DNA of 64,000 bases, taken from assembly GCA_916613615.1 (NCBI GenBank), contig OU744731.1:19562328-19626327 (forward strand). Reading direction: 5' to 3'. The notes below the pieces were generated by a model. It was not told the DNA's origin, did no database searches, and saw only the letters and a list, made by a program, of their open reading frames with translations. Below are positions 52,101 through 57,368 of this stretch, one piece after another. A program made the translations under genes and the position numbers. Origin of the DNA: Steromphala cineraria. Its lineage: Eukaryota > Mollusca > Gastropoda > Trochida > Trochidae. Numbering within the stretch: position 1 is the stretch's first letter; each line of letters opens with the position of its first letter.

Positions 52101-54867
52101 GCCCACAGTCAGACCAGAGACATCCAGATGTGTGTAGACAGGATGAGCTCATTCTCCACACAGCTCACCATCATCAGCAACGTCCTCCTCAACTCACCAT
52201 CAAACCATGAGGTGAGCTGGGTAAACTCAACATATATTGTGTTATTCATTTGTTACTTATTTCATACTTTTTTTTTTACTTTTTATGTCCTTTAGGATAG
52301 GAAGTTTAAAGTAGTTGGAGAGTCTTTCAATAATTTTCAAATAGCAGTGATTTATTCATTTGGATGGATGTGAATGATTTATCCCTCTGTAGCTTTTTGA
52401 CACTCATGGTATACAGACCCTATGCTCAAGATAATTTGACAGTGCTTTTATGATTCCATAAGACACATCTTTATATTCAAACAAAATGTATATCCCTTCA
52501 TTCCGATGTTAGCTTTGAAAATAATAAACTATTCATTAGTGCTTTTCAGTCAAGTTAGGACTTAGCACCTAAAATAAAAATAACCTTCACACAGTGTTTG
52601 ACCTTCCCATGACTTTTTGTCTAAGAGGTAAACAGTAACTAATGTATTATCAAAATGACCAAATTCCACTTGATATTCAATGTCAAATCTTTTCAGAAAA
52701 ATTTATCATGGTGGCCATGTCAGCCATGACATCATTCTTCAGAGAAAATTATTCCTAGAAGCAGAAAAAAATTTGGTCGAATTATCTGTCACAGTTTTCG
52801 AGATACATGTGATTTAACGCTGTAATGTAAAGTTGACTGTTTCAGACCCCTGTATAATGTAATGAAACCTAACACTTTAACTATTGATATTTTACTTATA
52901 CAGTATATCAGAAACAATGTTGGTCTTGTTTATCTCCATACAAAGATGTATGTTTTGTTTTAATAACTTAAATAGTAATGGAGTAATGAATTTTGGAACT
53001 TTATTGAAAACACTGAAATTTGAAGATTTTTAGACCCCTACTCCATGTTGGTCCTTCTAGCTACTTAACTATCAACATTTTTATGATAAAGTACAACATA
53101 GCAAAAGTTGTGCTTGAAATAGCCCATGTGAAGGTACAATCAATTTAAAGATATATTTCTTAATAAAAAAACGTGGAACTTTGAAATATGCTTAAAATGC
53201 GAATTTTCCAAAAATTGCAATATTCAAGGACCTGTCATTGACAGAAAATATTTTATCATGACTTGTTAATATTTTTTTCTGTCTACTCATTACATCTGCT
53301 TCACAAAACATAAATGATGAAATTTCTATCTGTAACAGTTTTGAAACTAAAATTCTCAAAGTAAAATAACCATAAAAAAAAATGTTAAAATCGCCGAAAA
53401 ATGTAAAAAATCTCTTTATGTCCACGTATTTCCTTTAATATCAACTTTTATATAATAATGACCTGTAGTGAACTTGTTCACCTATCATTGTAAAACAGAA
53501 TGCATCAAACAGATTTCATTTTTGACATTTCCTTACAGAGTGGTGCCCCTTTGAACGTGACGCATAAAAATCCTTTATTTCAAAAGATCATTTTTGAAAG
53601 TGCTGTAGCTCAAAAACCACTGAAAAATGATACTTGATATGACCTATTTATGTGTAGCAATCTCTCAGCTTCCAAATGAGCTATAGCATGCGTCTGTATG
53701 TATTACCGTTAGTGAGGAGAAGATTTTCAAAGACCAGTACCGTCAGAACCGCGAAATTGAAAATCGGCTTGTCAATAAGATCAGAAATGACGACAGAAAA
53801 AACGTCCAAATAATAATAATAATCCGGACGATAACAATAGGTCTTCAGACTTTCGTCTTGAAGACCTAAATATGTTTTGTCTTGTCTTAGTGAGTTAAGG
53901 ATGCTATACAGTGTTGATGTGTATGTCTGACTATACTATTGCTACTGCAGGGAGAGAAGATAGTGTTGAGGAACGCCAGTAATCTGCTGCAGTCAGTGGA
54001 GGAAGCTTTCAAGGTGGTCGAGACTGTCACTGTAAAGGTGGGTTGACTTCCTAAGTCATTGATACTTCTTTTACATGTTCCTGATACCTCTTTGATGCTT
54101 CTTTGATATATGTTCCTGATACTTTTTCATATAATATTATGTTCCCGATACTTTTTCATATATATGTGTTCCGATACTTTTTCATATATGTTCCCATTAC
54201 TTTTTCATATATGTTCCCAATATGTTCCCAATTCTTTTTCATATATGTTCCCAATACTTTTTCATATATGCTCCTGACTCCTTTGGTGGAATACATGGAG
54301 TGTAAAGATAGATCAAATTATTGACCTATTGCAATAGTTGCTTAGCTGATATTACTTTATATATGGTAGTCATTTTAGAAACTATCAATAGTATTGATAA
54401 CACGTCAACTATCGATAGTATCAACATTTTCTTCAATTCAGTGTTGTTAAGTTCTATTTTGAAATAAAATTCACACAAAACACTTATTTTTATATTTTGA
54501 AAATACGGGAATAGATTAAACAGATCAAATACAATCAGAGATATCATTCTTGTGTCTATTTAGAATTACAGCTTCAATAAGTGTGGCTGAGTTTGAAAGC
54601 AAAGCAGCATATCTTTGACATATGAACATATGAATTATGTATGTTTTCAATGTCAACTGCATGTATTGATCATCTTCAACACTCCTGCAGGGACTAGCAG
54701 AGACAGGGGGAGATAACTCTGACCCTATGCTCCAGCTGGTGGAAGACTGGCAGAGCAAACTTATAGTTCAGAGGTCGGCTGAGGTGCAGCGTGCCCCGAG
54801 AGACGAATTGGGTCTACGGCGAATAGAGAGACATAACCCCCCTTCCCTTGTGCACATACTGCACTGA
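5671..54867 (+). CDS. Vinculin/alpha-catenin family cytoskeletal adhesion protein, 28 exons, 5' incomplete
   Basis: Vinculin and alpha-catenins link cadherin or integrin complexes to F-actin at the cytoplasmic face of junctions. Exons: 5671-5835, 6234-6392, 10475-10597, 11616-11795, 12288-12422, 15977-16123, 17878-17951, 19561-19717, 36041-36149, 36593-36802, 36943-37140, 37643-37849, 40627-40872, 41406-41586, 42188-42320, 45054-45164, 45533-45713, 46015-46243, 46848-47010, 48227-48332, 48638-48844, 49411-49533, 50206-50426, 50759-50893, 51269-51369, 52109-52211, 53951-54037, 54691-54867 (TGA). All have AG/GT borders and the phase runs unbroken for about 1455 codons. By eye, the start (VSLLIILNE...) aligns to vinculin residue ~18 onward, and exons 24-27 align to the vinculin tail. 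The initiating exon is missing, presumably upstream. The protein is longer than vinculin (1066 aa) or alpha-catenin (~906). An AATAAA at 56193 could end the transcript. The family call is firm; vinculin versus a lineage-specific paralogue is open. Confidence 0.93.
6781..10254 (+). mobile_element. Interspersed repeat element, copy 1 (3.5 kb), with GTCC microsatellite and 156-bp tandem units
   Basis: Starts TTTTAGCTCACC with a small hairpin (AGCTCAC...GTGAGCT). A (CGTC)n stretch at 6831-6903 follows, then about six 156-bp tandem units to ~7830, an AT-rich body, and the end AAGGTGAGCTTCTGTACCC followed by GGTACTTTTATT. Copy 2 at 12542-15531 shares both ends and most of the interior at high identity, while the flanks differ, so this is dispersed and not a local duplication. 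Within copy 1, 8375-8930 is replaced in copy 2. No transposase or RT frame is visible. Confidence 0.85.
10843..10991 (-). repeat. TRIM 3' LTR (tRNA-like)
   Basis: 149 bp, about 88% identical to the 5' LTR, with an extra 4 bp (TATC-type) near its start. The B box is intact (GGGTTCGAATCCC at 10888-10876). Preceded by the polypurine tract. Confidence 0.85.
11098..11112 (-). other. Primer-binding site for tRNA-Lys
   Basis: The minus-strand TGGCGCCCAAC is an 11-nt perfect complement of the tRNA-Lys 3' end including CCA. Extended to 18 nt it matches the established Lys-1,2 primer-binding site at 16 positions. It sits 2 nt from the LTR end, the expected position for an LTR element. Confidence 0.82.
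11115..11259 (-). repeat. TRIM 5' LTR (tRNA-like)
   Basis: 145 bp; on the minus strand TGTGACAGGGTGAG to CTTCTGTTACA. It includes the A-box-like TGGCCGAACAAG and the B box at 11159-11149 (minus strand). Followed by TT and then the primer-binding site. Confidence 0.85.
12542..15531 (+). mobile_element. Interspersed repeat element, copy 2 (3.0 kb)
   Basis: Same start and end sequences and order of parts as the 6.8-10.3 kb copy: (CGTC)n at 12596-12664, five to six 156-bp units to ~13440, then the AT-rich body. It lies in intron 5, two exons' worth of gene (plus intron 3) away from copy 1 in intron 2, in the same orientation. It differs internally at ~13975-14208. Confidence 0.85.
16193..17550 (+). 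mobile_element. Interspersed repeat of the TCATCAGG family with 146-bp tandem units
   Basis: Opens with TCTCATCAGGACTGAAAGTCC (hairpin) and a CGTCC/GTC microsatellite (16237-16293). About six 146-bp units follow (16380-17340), each with a GTGACCC...GGGTCAC palindrome, and the element closes with GCCTGATGAGCTACAGAGCC and a T run. The short element at 51470-51840 has the same two ends. It begins 70 bp downstream of exon 6. Confidence 0.82.
17878..19717 (+). CDS. Vinculin-like gene, exons 7-8: central head helices
   Basis: Exon 7 (74 nt) ends in phase 2 and exon 8 (157 nt) completes the codon to Ile. Together they give 77 residues of amphipathic helix, including SDMLHIRESLCEALCGVEEHV and a segment ending LLKAALTPKQ. 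The blocks correspond in order to the vinculin region around its third repeat (D2/D3). Exon 8 ends in phase 0 and exon 9 starts in phase 0 after a 16.3-kb intron, so the join is consistent. The head up to the first linker is about 621 residues against about 835 in vertebrate vinculin, so roughly one helical repeat appears to be missing. A further exon hidden in the large intron would have to be a multiple of three in length. Confidence 0.88.
18205..19427. mobile_element. TIR DNA element (ACCGTATATGACCGGG family), copy 1
   Basis: The ends TACCGTATATGACCGGGTAT and its inverted partner ATACCCGGTCATATACCGTA differ at one position. Next to each end is a subterminal GGGGTCGGTCTATAC repeat. TA at the outermost position suggests a TA target. 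The 1.2-kb interior is AT-rich and non-coding. Related to the 42.6-kb copy. Confidence 0.75.
20274..20454 (+). repeat. DIRS left inverted terminal repeat
   Basis: 181 bp starting ACTTACCTTACCTTAGATG. Base by base, it is the reverse complement of 26890-27070 with no mismatch that I could find. Ten further bases at 20264-20273 belong to the element, because they are matched in the internal complementary region. Confidence 0.97.
21330..21572 (+). CDS. DIRS Gag N-terminus with Cys-rich zinc-binding motif (first frame)
   Basis: From ATG 21330 the frame encodes a Cys-rich start: CIQC, then DPHSRCPDC, then RCQECLSLSPSAFKCY. The spacing C-x2-C ... DPH-x2-C-x2-C ... C ... C-x2-C resembles the zinc-binding N-terminus I know from DIRS Gag proteins. 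The frame loses sense at about the C7 run at 21567-21573, after which the neighbouring frame (-1) continues with the Pro/Ser-rich part. Either this copy has lost one base or a -1 frameshift is used. Confidence 0.6.
21566..24326 (+). CDS. DIRS Gag (Arg-Ser-rich) fused in frame to reverse transcriptase
   Basis: One open frame (open from 21281) reads through a Pro-rich segment, a ~200-residue Arg/Ser-rich domain, a Gag C-terminal helical region (TMMWWQHKTLADIVEHLRSA) and a Gly/Arg basic patch (RGAQKGNRGRGRQ). It then enters the RT domain from about 23641: IFLVTQKN (fingers), VSLDLQDAYLHVPI (motif A Asp), LPFGISTAPWLF (motif B), YIDN at 24242-24253 (motif C). Motif C is normally YxDD, so the second catalytic Asp is Asn here. 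No stop separates Gag from RT, whereas Gag is a separate ORF in DIRS-1. RT sense continues in the +1 frame from about 24327. Confidence 0.85.
24327..25520 (+). CDS. DIRS RT C-terminus, RNase H and conserved DIRS tail (shifted frame)
   Basis: The frame resumes with WLINVEKSSLVPSQRLTFIG, the region that follows motif C in DIRS and Ty3-type RTs. It continues into RNase H with all four acidic positions present: QLFVDASLLGWG (Asp), NHLELQAAV (Glu), VVSDNSTVVYL (Asp), NVLADALSRP (Asp). A conserved C-terminal block follows (PLIDLFATKFNNQLPVY, DALSLSW, YAFPPPILLPKVV). The stop is at 25518-25520. The join to the upstream RT frame needs a +1 shift at about CAGTTGGTTAATC. One explanation is a 5-bp deletion between TTGG repeats; that is inference. 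Confidence 0.85.
   Translation, partial: WLINVEKSSLVPSQRLTFIGGHFQTDLARLSVPLDRWSKIVAFAHQALREPLRLRAWQSLLGLLTSAQDLTIRGRLMLRPLQNFLKPRILADDLDSEFALPSHLHQYLTWWTVQSNVCVGVSLVEFTPTHQLFVDASLLGWGAHLNDHTVSGLWSDERKSWHINHLELQAAVLAIQHWIPLLRGSRLLVVSDNSTVVYLINNQGTTGSRRLLDLTFQLFHLADSNNVETRARHIPGCRNVLADALSRPDKPSPTEWMLHPEAFDLICQLNPRPLIDLFATKFNNQLPVYVSPLPDPAAWAVDALSLSWEGLDAYAFPPPILLPKVVDKLKQTQQLRLILVAPWWPARTWFPDLRDLVGRDPDPLPPWPNLLRHPHSRLSHPDPERFHLCVWSILRKL
25091..26602 (+). CDS. DIRS tyrosine recombinase
   Basis: This catalyses DNA integration of the circular element. Catalytic residues are visible in order: Arg in TAARVSEVHALEV (codon 25982), HELR (His 26369, Arg 26378), Trp in CFWRSTTIF, and the nucleophile Tyr in ASHYLRD (codon 26477). 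The N-terminal SAM-like core-binding domain begins around SLRLVHLKKALRLKGYS and includes YDDKWLCFERFCSEHSQ. The ATG at 25091 directly follows a TGA in the same frame. The first ~120 codons overlap the RNase H frame and have low-complexity composition, so the real start may be internal; such overlap is usual in DIRS. The recombinase domain itself looks intact. Confidence 0.9.
   Translation: MDVASGGVRSNLPTQSQTLDRPLCNQVQQPAAGVRLPSSRSGSLGSGRPVALLGRTGRLCVPSSNPSSQGSRQAQTDPATTSDFGRALVAGQDVVPRSQRSSRKGSRPSASLAKPPSPSPQSSVSSGPREVSSLRLVHLKKALRLKGYSTQVANTIAKAHRVSTRSLYDDKWLCFERFCSEHSQNPVKASPQFLAEFLLYLRNKRSLKGSTIGTYLSAINSVLAVKRDTKISTVPELIAMLKAFKQEDQKKKFRPPAWDLNVVLQHLRGRPYEPLESASFENLSRKTAFLVAMATAARVSEVHALEVTRVRFEQSRHGSIHLGLLWDFIAKNQLPGQPDRMFTIPPLSSIVATSEVEELALCPVRALKVYIDKSASRRGTRKRLFIPFSPSVKGEVNKNSISLWIRSTILAAYDAAGLPHPAANNPHELRALASTMALHRNCSVPTIMEGCFWRSTTIFASHYLRDLAVEDVDGLQSFGPLVFAQQLTKPPILKMFVFYSSLP
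26740..26820. repeat. DIRS internal complementary region
   Basis: Bases 26740-26773 are the exact reverse complement of 20264-20297 (left end). Bases 26771-26820 are the reverse complement of 27055-27104 (right end) with one mismatch. The two arms overlap by the three bases TTA (26771-26773). In DIRS replication this region acts as the splint or template that joins the ends, and the shared trinucleotide is the recombinase crossover. Confidence 0.92.
26890..27070 (-). repeat. DIRS right inverted terminal repeat
   Basis: Exact inverted copy of 20274-20454. A further 34 bp (27071-27104), absent from the left end, are part of the element and pair with the right half of the internal complementary region. 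Such unequal outer extensions are normal for DIRS. Confidence 0.97.
27105..28624. other. Intronic stretch without recognisable features
   Basis: Between the DIRS right end and the GPCR stop codon. No open frame with coding character, no TIR or tandem structure that I can support. It may contain the GPCR 3'UTR on its right part. Confidence 0.6.
28625..29914 (-). CDS. Class A (rhodopsin-family) orphan GPCR, 429 aa, nested antisense in an intron
   Basis: Seven hydrophobic segments are visible: TM1 ~29-52 with the GN pair (residues 44-45), TM2 ~62-86, TM3 ~102-127 ending in NRY (125-127) in place of DRY, TM4 ~145-166, TM5 ~187-212, a long ~140-residue third intracellular loop rich in Ser/Thr, TM6 ~356-383, TM7 ~391-412, then a DFRRAY helix-8 start. 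C101 and C177 can form the conserved disulphide. Several activation microswitches are non-standard: TM2 has Gly where Asp2.50 is usual, TM6 has CCLYLP without the CWxP Trp, and TM7 lacks NPxxY. The NRY motif is shared with melatonin-like and Tre1/moody-like receptors, but I do not assign a ligand. A splice acceptor (TTTCTACAG) lies 6 nt upstream of the ATG at 29912-29914, so the coding exon is 28625-29920 and a 5'UTR exon lies further upstream. Confidence 0.9.
   Translation of the reverse strand: MMSAAMQSSNDTVEDCFDVNGHSSLARYITIAYLSFMAVLGTLGNVLVILTISKTKKFHRLTYILIANLSVVGLLECVIIIPSHIINIIHVGRIHSDAFLCELEGYLNFVLTLAMIGNSNAIALNRYVVVNRQQTGSVQAGQFRTTALILVMLWLFPCIISLSSLPFTGYHDYILDCFFLMSPSAYWYVIAVVSAPGIITTLLISVCYSLILRKVRKSRLKVTATMTQQIKVNEEQTSTWSEVPSDIEGEEPSQISQQPSTSTGICCNTNDILNDVRQNIAESMTNRRKTYKLKGGKFHTRVNLQQVSQLQVAVTSSSQSLMTGSRSPLSGSQTTLDKTTKRRTRLASVKLQQEMRLTLQLLLVFLFFCCLYLPICVVHILHIAVTVSPDVWLTLFTLALSFSTTTWILYGVLNMDFRRAYSKILHCKK
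30093..31046. repeat. 12-bp target-site duplication of the LINE fragment
   Basis: TGAGTTGAAATT occurs at both edges, 30093-30104 and 31035-31046, directly abutting the LINE 3' tail and its truncated 5' end. Confidence 0.85.
30105..31034 (-). mobile_element. 5'-truncated non-LTR retrotransposon (LINE) 3' end
   Basis: An open frame (minus, 31023-30175, 282 aa) reads MKISPILLYGSEIWG and then a long C-terminal region ending in CQVCNLNAVEDELHFLLICP. The GSEIWG block (usually followed by a basic region) and the C-x2-C...H...C motif are typical of the post-RT C-terminus of LINEs. The copy lacks RT and endonuclease. The 3' end on the minus strand runs into GATTGATTGATTG, a short simple-repeat tail. 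A 12-bp target duplication TGAGTTGAAATT flanks it (30093-30104 and 31035-31046), so truncation happened at insertion. The coding frame is still open, so the insertion is fairly recent. The initial Met is only the first in-frame one. Confidence 0.87.
31047..34977. other. Intronic stretch, probable GPCR upstream region
   Basis: AT-rich, no supported coding frame. Contains the candidate GPCR donor at 32765 and one TGACGTCA at 34820-34827. Nothing else recognised. Confidence 0.5.
32765..32830 (-). other. Possible 5' noncoding exon of the GPCR gene (donor only)
   Basis: On the minus strand a strong consensus donor, CTAAG|GTAAGA, occurs at 32765/32764, about 2.8 kb upstream of the acceptor that opens the GPCR coding exon. 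Its 5' limit cannot be seen; 32830 is nominal. It is offered only because the acceptor at 29921-29922 requires an upstream exon. The same AAGGTAAG string occurs in unrelated places, so confidence is low. Confidence 0.25.
34978..35052 (+). repeat. (TGTC)n microsatellite, possible LINE/SINE tail
   Basis: Preceded by GGGGTGAGACTCTAATAAAC, a string that reads like the 3' end of a retroposon whose tail is the TGTC repeat. No body could be identified upstream. Confidence 0.7.
35390..35806. mobile_element. Long-TIR MITE with 9-bp target duplication (Mutator-like)
   Basis: 417 bp with terminal inverted repeats of about 130 bp, starting CAATCTARTTAAAACTAGCTG on both ends and including the GCGCGGAAATCA block. 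AGTGTTTAT flanks both sides (35381-35389 and 35807-35815). Long TIRs with a 9-bp duplication point to the Mutator superfamily. There is no coding capacity. Confidence 0.85.
36041..37849 (+). CDS. Vinculin-like gene, exons 9-12: distal head bundle
   Basis: Four exons (109, 210, 198 and 207 nt; phases 0-1-1-1-1) encode 241 residues. Exon 9 gives ENVHFLVSEFSEHADRVYQV, the counterpart of the vinculin ERAANFENHSGKL region. Exon 10 has the motif HPDNVAALRHLKLLVKDWKA, matching the vinculin block around NPGNQAAYEHFETMKNQW. Exon 11 has RRVGLIARAVVDHSTD (vinculin: [20 protein letters not shown]). Exon 12 has DFHNPGLQETCLKHL (vinculin: NISDPGLQKSFL). The co-linear order through these blocks is the strongest evidence for the family. 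The first bases of exons 10 to 13 each complete a codon left in phase 1. Confidence 0.92.
37928..38345 (+). repeat. 62-bp minisatellite, seven units
   Basis: Units start AGTACTGGTTACTTG at 37928, 37990, 38052, 38114, 38176, 38238 and 38300 (last one diverged). Near-identical, intron 12. Confidence 0.95.
38664..38811 (+). mobile_element. Solo LTR of the tRNA-Lys-like TRIM family, with 5-bp target duplication
   Basis: 148 bp, opposite in orientation to the 10.8-kb element, starting TGTGACA and ending CACTTCTGTTACA. It carries ACTCTTAACCCGGAAGTCC and GGTTCGAATCCC (B box, 38767-38778). It is flanked by AATAG at 38659-38663 and 38811-38815 (one base shared with the LTR end). A 4-6 bp duplication is normal for integrase-mediated insertion. 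A lone tRNA-derived SINE would normally have a longer duplication and an A-rich or simple-repeat tail, neither of which is present. Confidence 0.83.
39571..40440 (+). mobile_element. Interspersed repeat with GCAGCCCC hairpin ends and iterated AAGGTCA motifs
   Basis: Opens with the palindrome AGCAGCCCCGTC / GACGGGGCTGCT (39571-39598) and a short CGCCGC run. Two to three ~290-bp units follow, containing GTCAAAGGTCAAGGTCACG. It closes with CCGGGGCTGCT and a second small hairpin (GCGG...CCGC). Same overall architecture as the AGCTCACC and TCATCAGG families, but unrelated in sequence. Confidence 0.78.
40627..40872 (+). CDS. Vinculin-like gene, exon 13: Ser/Lys-rich linker
   Basis: A single 246-nt exon, phase 1 on both sides, encodes about 82 residues with a disordered composition: LLRKPKKSSTDTRHKHSSGD, then many Ser, Pro, Gln and Asp. 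It lies where vinculin has its proline-rich strap between head and tail, but it contains few prolines and no FPPPP-type or polyproline motif. Because both borders are phase 1 and the length is divisible by three, the exon could be skipped without a frameshift, as a metavinculin-like alternative exon. That is inference only. Confidence 0.85.
41406..49533 (+). CDS. Vinculin-like gene, exons 14-22: additional ~480-residue helical block
   Basis: Nine exons encode about 478 residues between the two linkers, a stretch with no counterpart in the vinculin strap. The predicted segments are amphipathic and helical: SDIRLLARQFVTAAVAGDKQ, then the block ending ALQHTADTWANK, then DVWKDVADGVLSAIQKGNLD, then LYRGQLGQLCREWAVLVTCL, then HKSDYLIEVSKMAANFSMLQ. 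Repeated W/R-containing helices such as QLCREWAVLV and DWEELHTEWSVEMRRL resemble vinculin/alpha-catenin bundle helices, so the block may be duplicated vinculin repeats. Exon 15 ends at 42320; reading through its donor would stop after VWSYLGK, giving a truncated form if the intron were retained. The donor of exon 22 has been multiplied downstream (separate entry). Confidence 0.88.
42608..44051. mobile_element. TIR DNA element, diverged copy 2
   Basis: Ends TACCGTATATTTCAATGTAT and the inverse ending AATATACGATA, with GGGGGGTC...GGGGTCGCCTTAT subterminal repeats in the same places as copy 1 and a shared internal block (ACACAATCATCGA). It contains a nested palindrome at 43170-43335. Confidence 0.7.
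43170..43335. repeat. Nested inverted repeat with GACCTCG stem
   Basis: The left arm (TTGACTTCAGTTATCGGTGA and on to TTGACCTCG) is inverted at 43274-43335 (CGAGGTCAATAAACCATTGG and on to CTGAAGTCAA). Small loop; no coding. Probably a MITE inserted in the larger TIR element. Confidence 0.75.
47742..48065 (+). repeat. Related hairpin-plus-microsatellite repeat fragment
   Basis: Opens with GCCCCG...CGGGGC, then (GTCT)n at 47785-47803, then two diverged ~125-bp units containing GACCTTTGATATTTCACATG. No right end found. Intron 19. Confidence 0.6.
49485..50030 (+). repeat. Minisatellite derived from the exon 22 / intron 22 junction
   Basis: The end of exon 22 (GTCAGACCCTCTCTGTGTTC followed by AG|GTAT) recurs at about 49605, 49695, 49815, 49890 and, diverged, at 49985, spaced about 80-120 bp. 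Each copy includes flanking CTGCTCCTCAA from the exon and intron sequence downstream. Several copies keep a GT donor. Confidence 0.9.
50206..50426 (+). CDS. Vinculin-like gene, exon 23: basic, Pro/Ser/Thr-rich linker
   Basis: This 221-nt exon (enters in phase 1, ends in phase 0 at ATG|gtaata) encodes EVIKLITVEEKKKLSPKKSP and then a Pro/Thr/Ser-rich run with several SP or TP dipeptides (LSPKK, KSPKTPK, STPARP, YTPLS, GTPTN). These are candidate proline-directed phosphorylation sites. It sits directly before the tail, where vinculin and alpha-catenin have their flexible head-tail strap, so this rather than exon 13 may be the functional strap. Confidence 0.88.
50759..54867 (+). CDS. Vinculin-like gene, exons 24-28: tail (predicted F-actin-binding bundle) and C-terminus
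   Basis: Five exons encode the last ~200 residues. SVGYLEDVSRQWENSDNPVI matches the vinculin tail segment AQSLHREATKWSSKGNDI. IHIAMAIVKNTQGIAEYCRG matches [41 protein letters not shown] matches [20 protein letters not shown]. The exon 26 stretch RMSSFSTQLTIISNVLLNSP matches ERIPTISTQLKILSTVKAT. Exon 27 NASNLLQSVEEAFKVVETVT matches [20 protein letters not shown]. The final exon adds 58 residues ending in a charged, Arg-rich tail unlike the vinculin C-terminus (TLRWVRKTPWYQ), so the lipid-binding C-terminal arm is not conserved. The stop TGA is at 54865-54867. Confidence 0.92.
51470..51840 (+). mobile_element. Short member of the TCATCAGG family
   Basis: Begins AGCTCATCAGGCC with the stem partner GGCCTGATGGG and ends CCTGATGAGCTACAGAGCC. 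About 370 bp, with only one or two diverged internal units. It lies in intron 25. Confidence 0.8.
53839..53867. repeat. Hairpin after an AAT microsatellite (element end)
   Basis: AGGTCTTCA...TGAAGACCT stem preceded by AATAATAATAATAATCCGGA. This arrangement looks like the 3' end of an unidentified dispersed element. No left end found in 52.3-53.8 kb. Confidence 0.5.
54080..54290 (+). repeat. Short tandem repeat, ATGTTCCCAATACTTTTTCAT type
   Basis: About eight imperfect units of 18-27 bp alternating TTCC(C/T)GATAC and TTTTTCATATATG. Intron 27, just after exon 27. Confidence 0.85.
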
Positions 54868-57368
54868 AGCATGCATTACTTAAGCTTGTGCCATAGGCCA
54901 AGGATATCCCATATTTGGTTAACCATGGCTCAATGTTTCGATGCCATTCTCTTTATCACACATCATCAGGCAAATTTGTACTCAAATGACCTTTCACGGT
55001 TATGTTCCACTAACATGAAAAAGCACAGCTTGATTTTAACAGTACATGTATCATCATATAATGTGGTAAGTTCTATTGACAGAGTTCATGCAGGTCAAGG
55101 ATACCCTGGAAAATGGTCATACATTATAATTATTTATGAAGTCATTGATTTTGTATTTCGAATAATAGAAGCATTTGTTAACCTTAATCTTCTTTAAAAC
55201 TATGGTAATTTTCCATATATGTTGCATTCCAGTTTTTACACTCTAACCTTGTTTTGTTTGTCTTTGAAAATTATTACAGCATCATACGAAAAACATAACT
55301 AACTAAATTAGTGTAGCGTGTACACTTTCGAAATTAATGCCAGAAGGCAGAAGTTGTGGGAAATTGACATTCTTCCAGCTTTGTTGATAAGTTAATATTC
55401 TACCAATTTCATCTAGTCAGGATTTGTGATCATTTTGTTGTTTATTGCATGTACTTGTGATGAAATGTACAAATGCTTTTTATCTCAAAACATTCCATTG
55501 ACCTATAGACATTGGTTTTATGCTGATATACATTTATGAGCTTTTACAGTTCAATTATATTTTATCCAATATACTATTATTACATTGAAATATTTGTAGA
55601 ACTTGATTTCATCCTTCATGCATAGGGTCTTGAGGATTTGACAAAACAACCTCTAAAATCCCCACCTCCCCCCCCCCCCTCCTAAAAAAACTCCAAAAAT
55701 GAGTCCGTCACTATCATAACATATGCAATCCTCTTGGTGCTAAGCATTTTTAGAATAGTTTCTTTAATGATTATTTAAGACTACTAACGGTAGTGACAAT
55801 TGGTTATTTCAATCTGCAGTATAAAGCCAGTGCAACTAGTTCATATCATGAGCTCAATTGAATTAATGGCAATCAATTCAAACCAACCTTTACATGAGAT
55901 ACCTTTGAATGACATTATTTTATGTTGGTACCAAAGTATTTAGATTTTTATCACATATGCTTTTGCTTATGTTTTATGATTTATGGAGGTCTTTTTTGGC
56001 AAAATGTCTATGAAAGCTGTCTCAGTCATACTTATGTTTGTATACACATATATCGGATATATCAAGTTTTGTGTTTATCAAGAATATTTGTTGTTTTGTG
56101 CTGTAGCAGCTGTTTATATGGTGCATATATATCTGCTTATCAATCATTTATATGAAAGAAAATGCGTTTGTTATTTTACATTTACAAATTTAAATAAATA
56201 CACATTCCACAAAATATGACTCGTTTTGTTAAACATTTTTATCCCCTGCAACAACGAGGACTGTTATAAAACTGTTACAAGTCCTGTTCAGCGCACAACT
56301 TCTTAACTTATCATCACAGTATGATCAAATTTGATATTGAGATACATAATCATATGAAGGTGTGTCATGATTGACAATTTTGAAAATATTTGTGTAAATT
56401 TTATGTTTTTTTGGCTATAAATGACTCAAAATTGTTACCAGTCCTGTCCAGCTTAGAACTTCTTAACTAATCCTTAAATTTTGATCAAATTTGATATCAA
56501 GATATGTAATCATTTTTGTGTGAGATAAGAATCTGTAATATGATTAAATTGAATCTTCTTCTTCATCAAACCAGTGATAGAATAAGCTTTAATTGAGATA
56601 ATGATAAGTTACATCTTTACATATTGTACTATTTGCGTGGTGATATAGCTCCACCATGTCAGCTGCTTGTTATTATACAAATGATGACAACAAAACTCTA
56701 GTGGTATTGTTATATCATTAATTATCTGTATTAATTGAAAGAAAATTTTATTTTCAAAAACACAACAAGAACTGCTAATAAACGTTCTACAGAAAATTAC
56801 TAAAATAACGGTTGTGGTATGAATTACTTCATCATTAACAATGTAACACAATACTGTCATCTGATTTTTTTTGGTAAACCATCATCTTGAGGCAATGTAC
56901 AAAATAAGTGACAGAAATTATTTTCATAATTATCCATGTATTAAAATTTATCAAGGCAGTCCTTGAAAAGAGCTTGATAGAGATAAATAATTGAAGAAAA
57001 CAACAAATACTAATTGACAGTCTAAAAATATAATTATAAAATCCATATGTTTATGACTGTTCATTCAAAACTGTGTCCTGTAATCAACCCAAAAAAAGAT
57101 TTTTAACACTAAATATATAGATTAAATGTATCAAGGAACAAAATGAAATGAATAAATCACATCATTCACCATTTAGGTAAATGCATAAATATTATAAGAA
57201 ATAATTCAAATGCATGAAAATAACAAAATGTTCGCACCTGTAGATGTCAAAGTATCAAGTAGCCTTTGATGGTGCATTGCATAACTCATTTGGGAAATTG
57301 ACCAAAAGCCTGTCAGAGTGAATGAAATATTTGAACCTTGATGAAGTTTAGCCCATCACAATGACCAA
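54868..57368. other. 3'UTR and intergenic region between convergent genes
   Basis: No coding frame supported. AATAAA at 56193-56198 is the first plausible plus-strand polyadenylation signal I saw after the stop at 54867. A 10-bp C run occurs near 55670. Confidence 0.5.

Noticed and set aside
55922..56219. Hydrophobic short frames (possible membrane protein)
   Set aside because: AT-rich composition explains them; no splice sites or conserved motif, and they lie in the 3'UTR/intergenic region.
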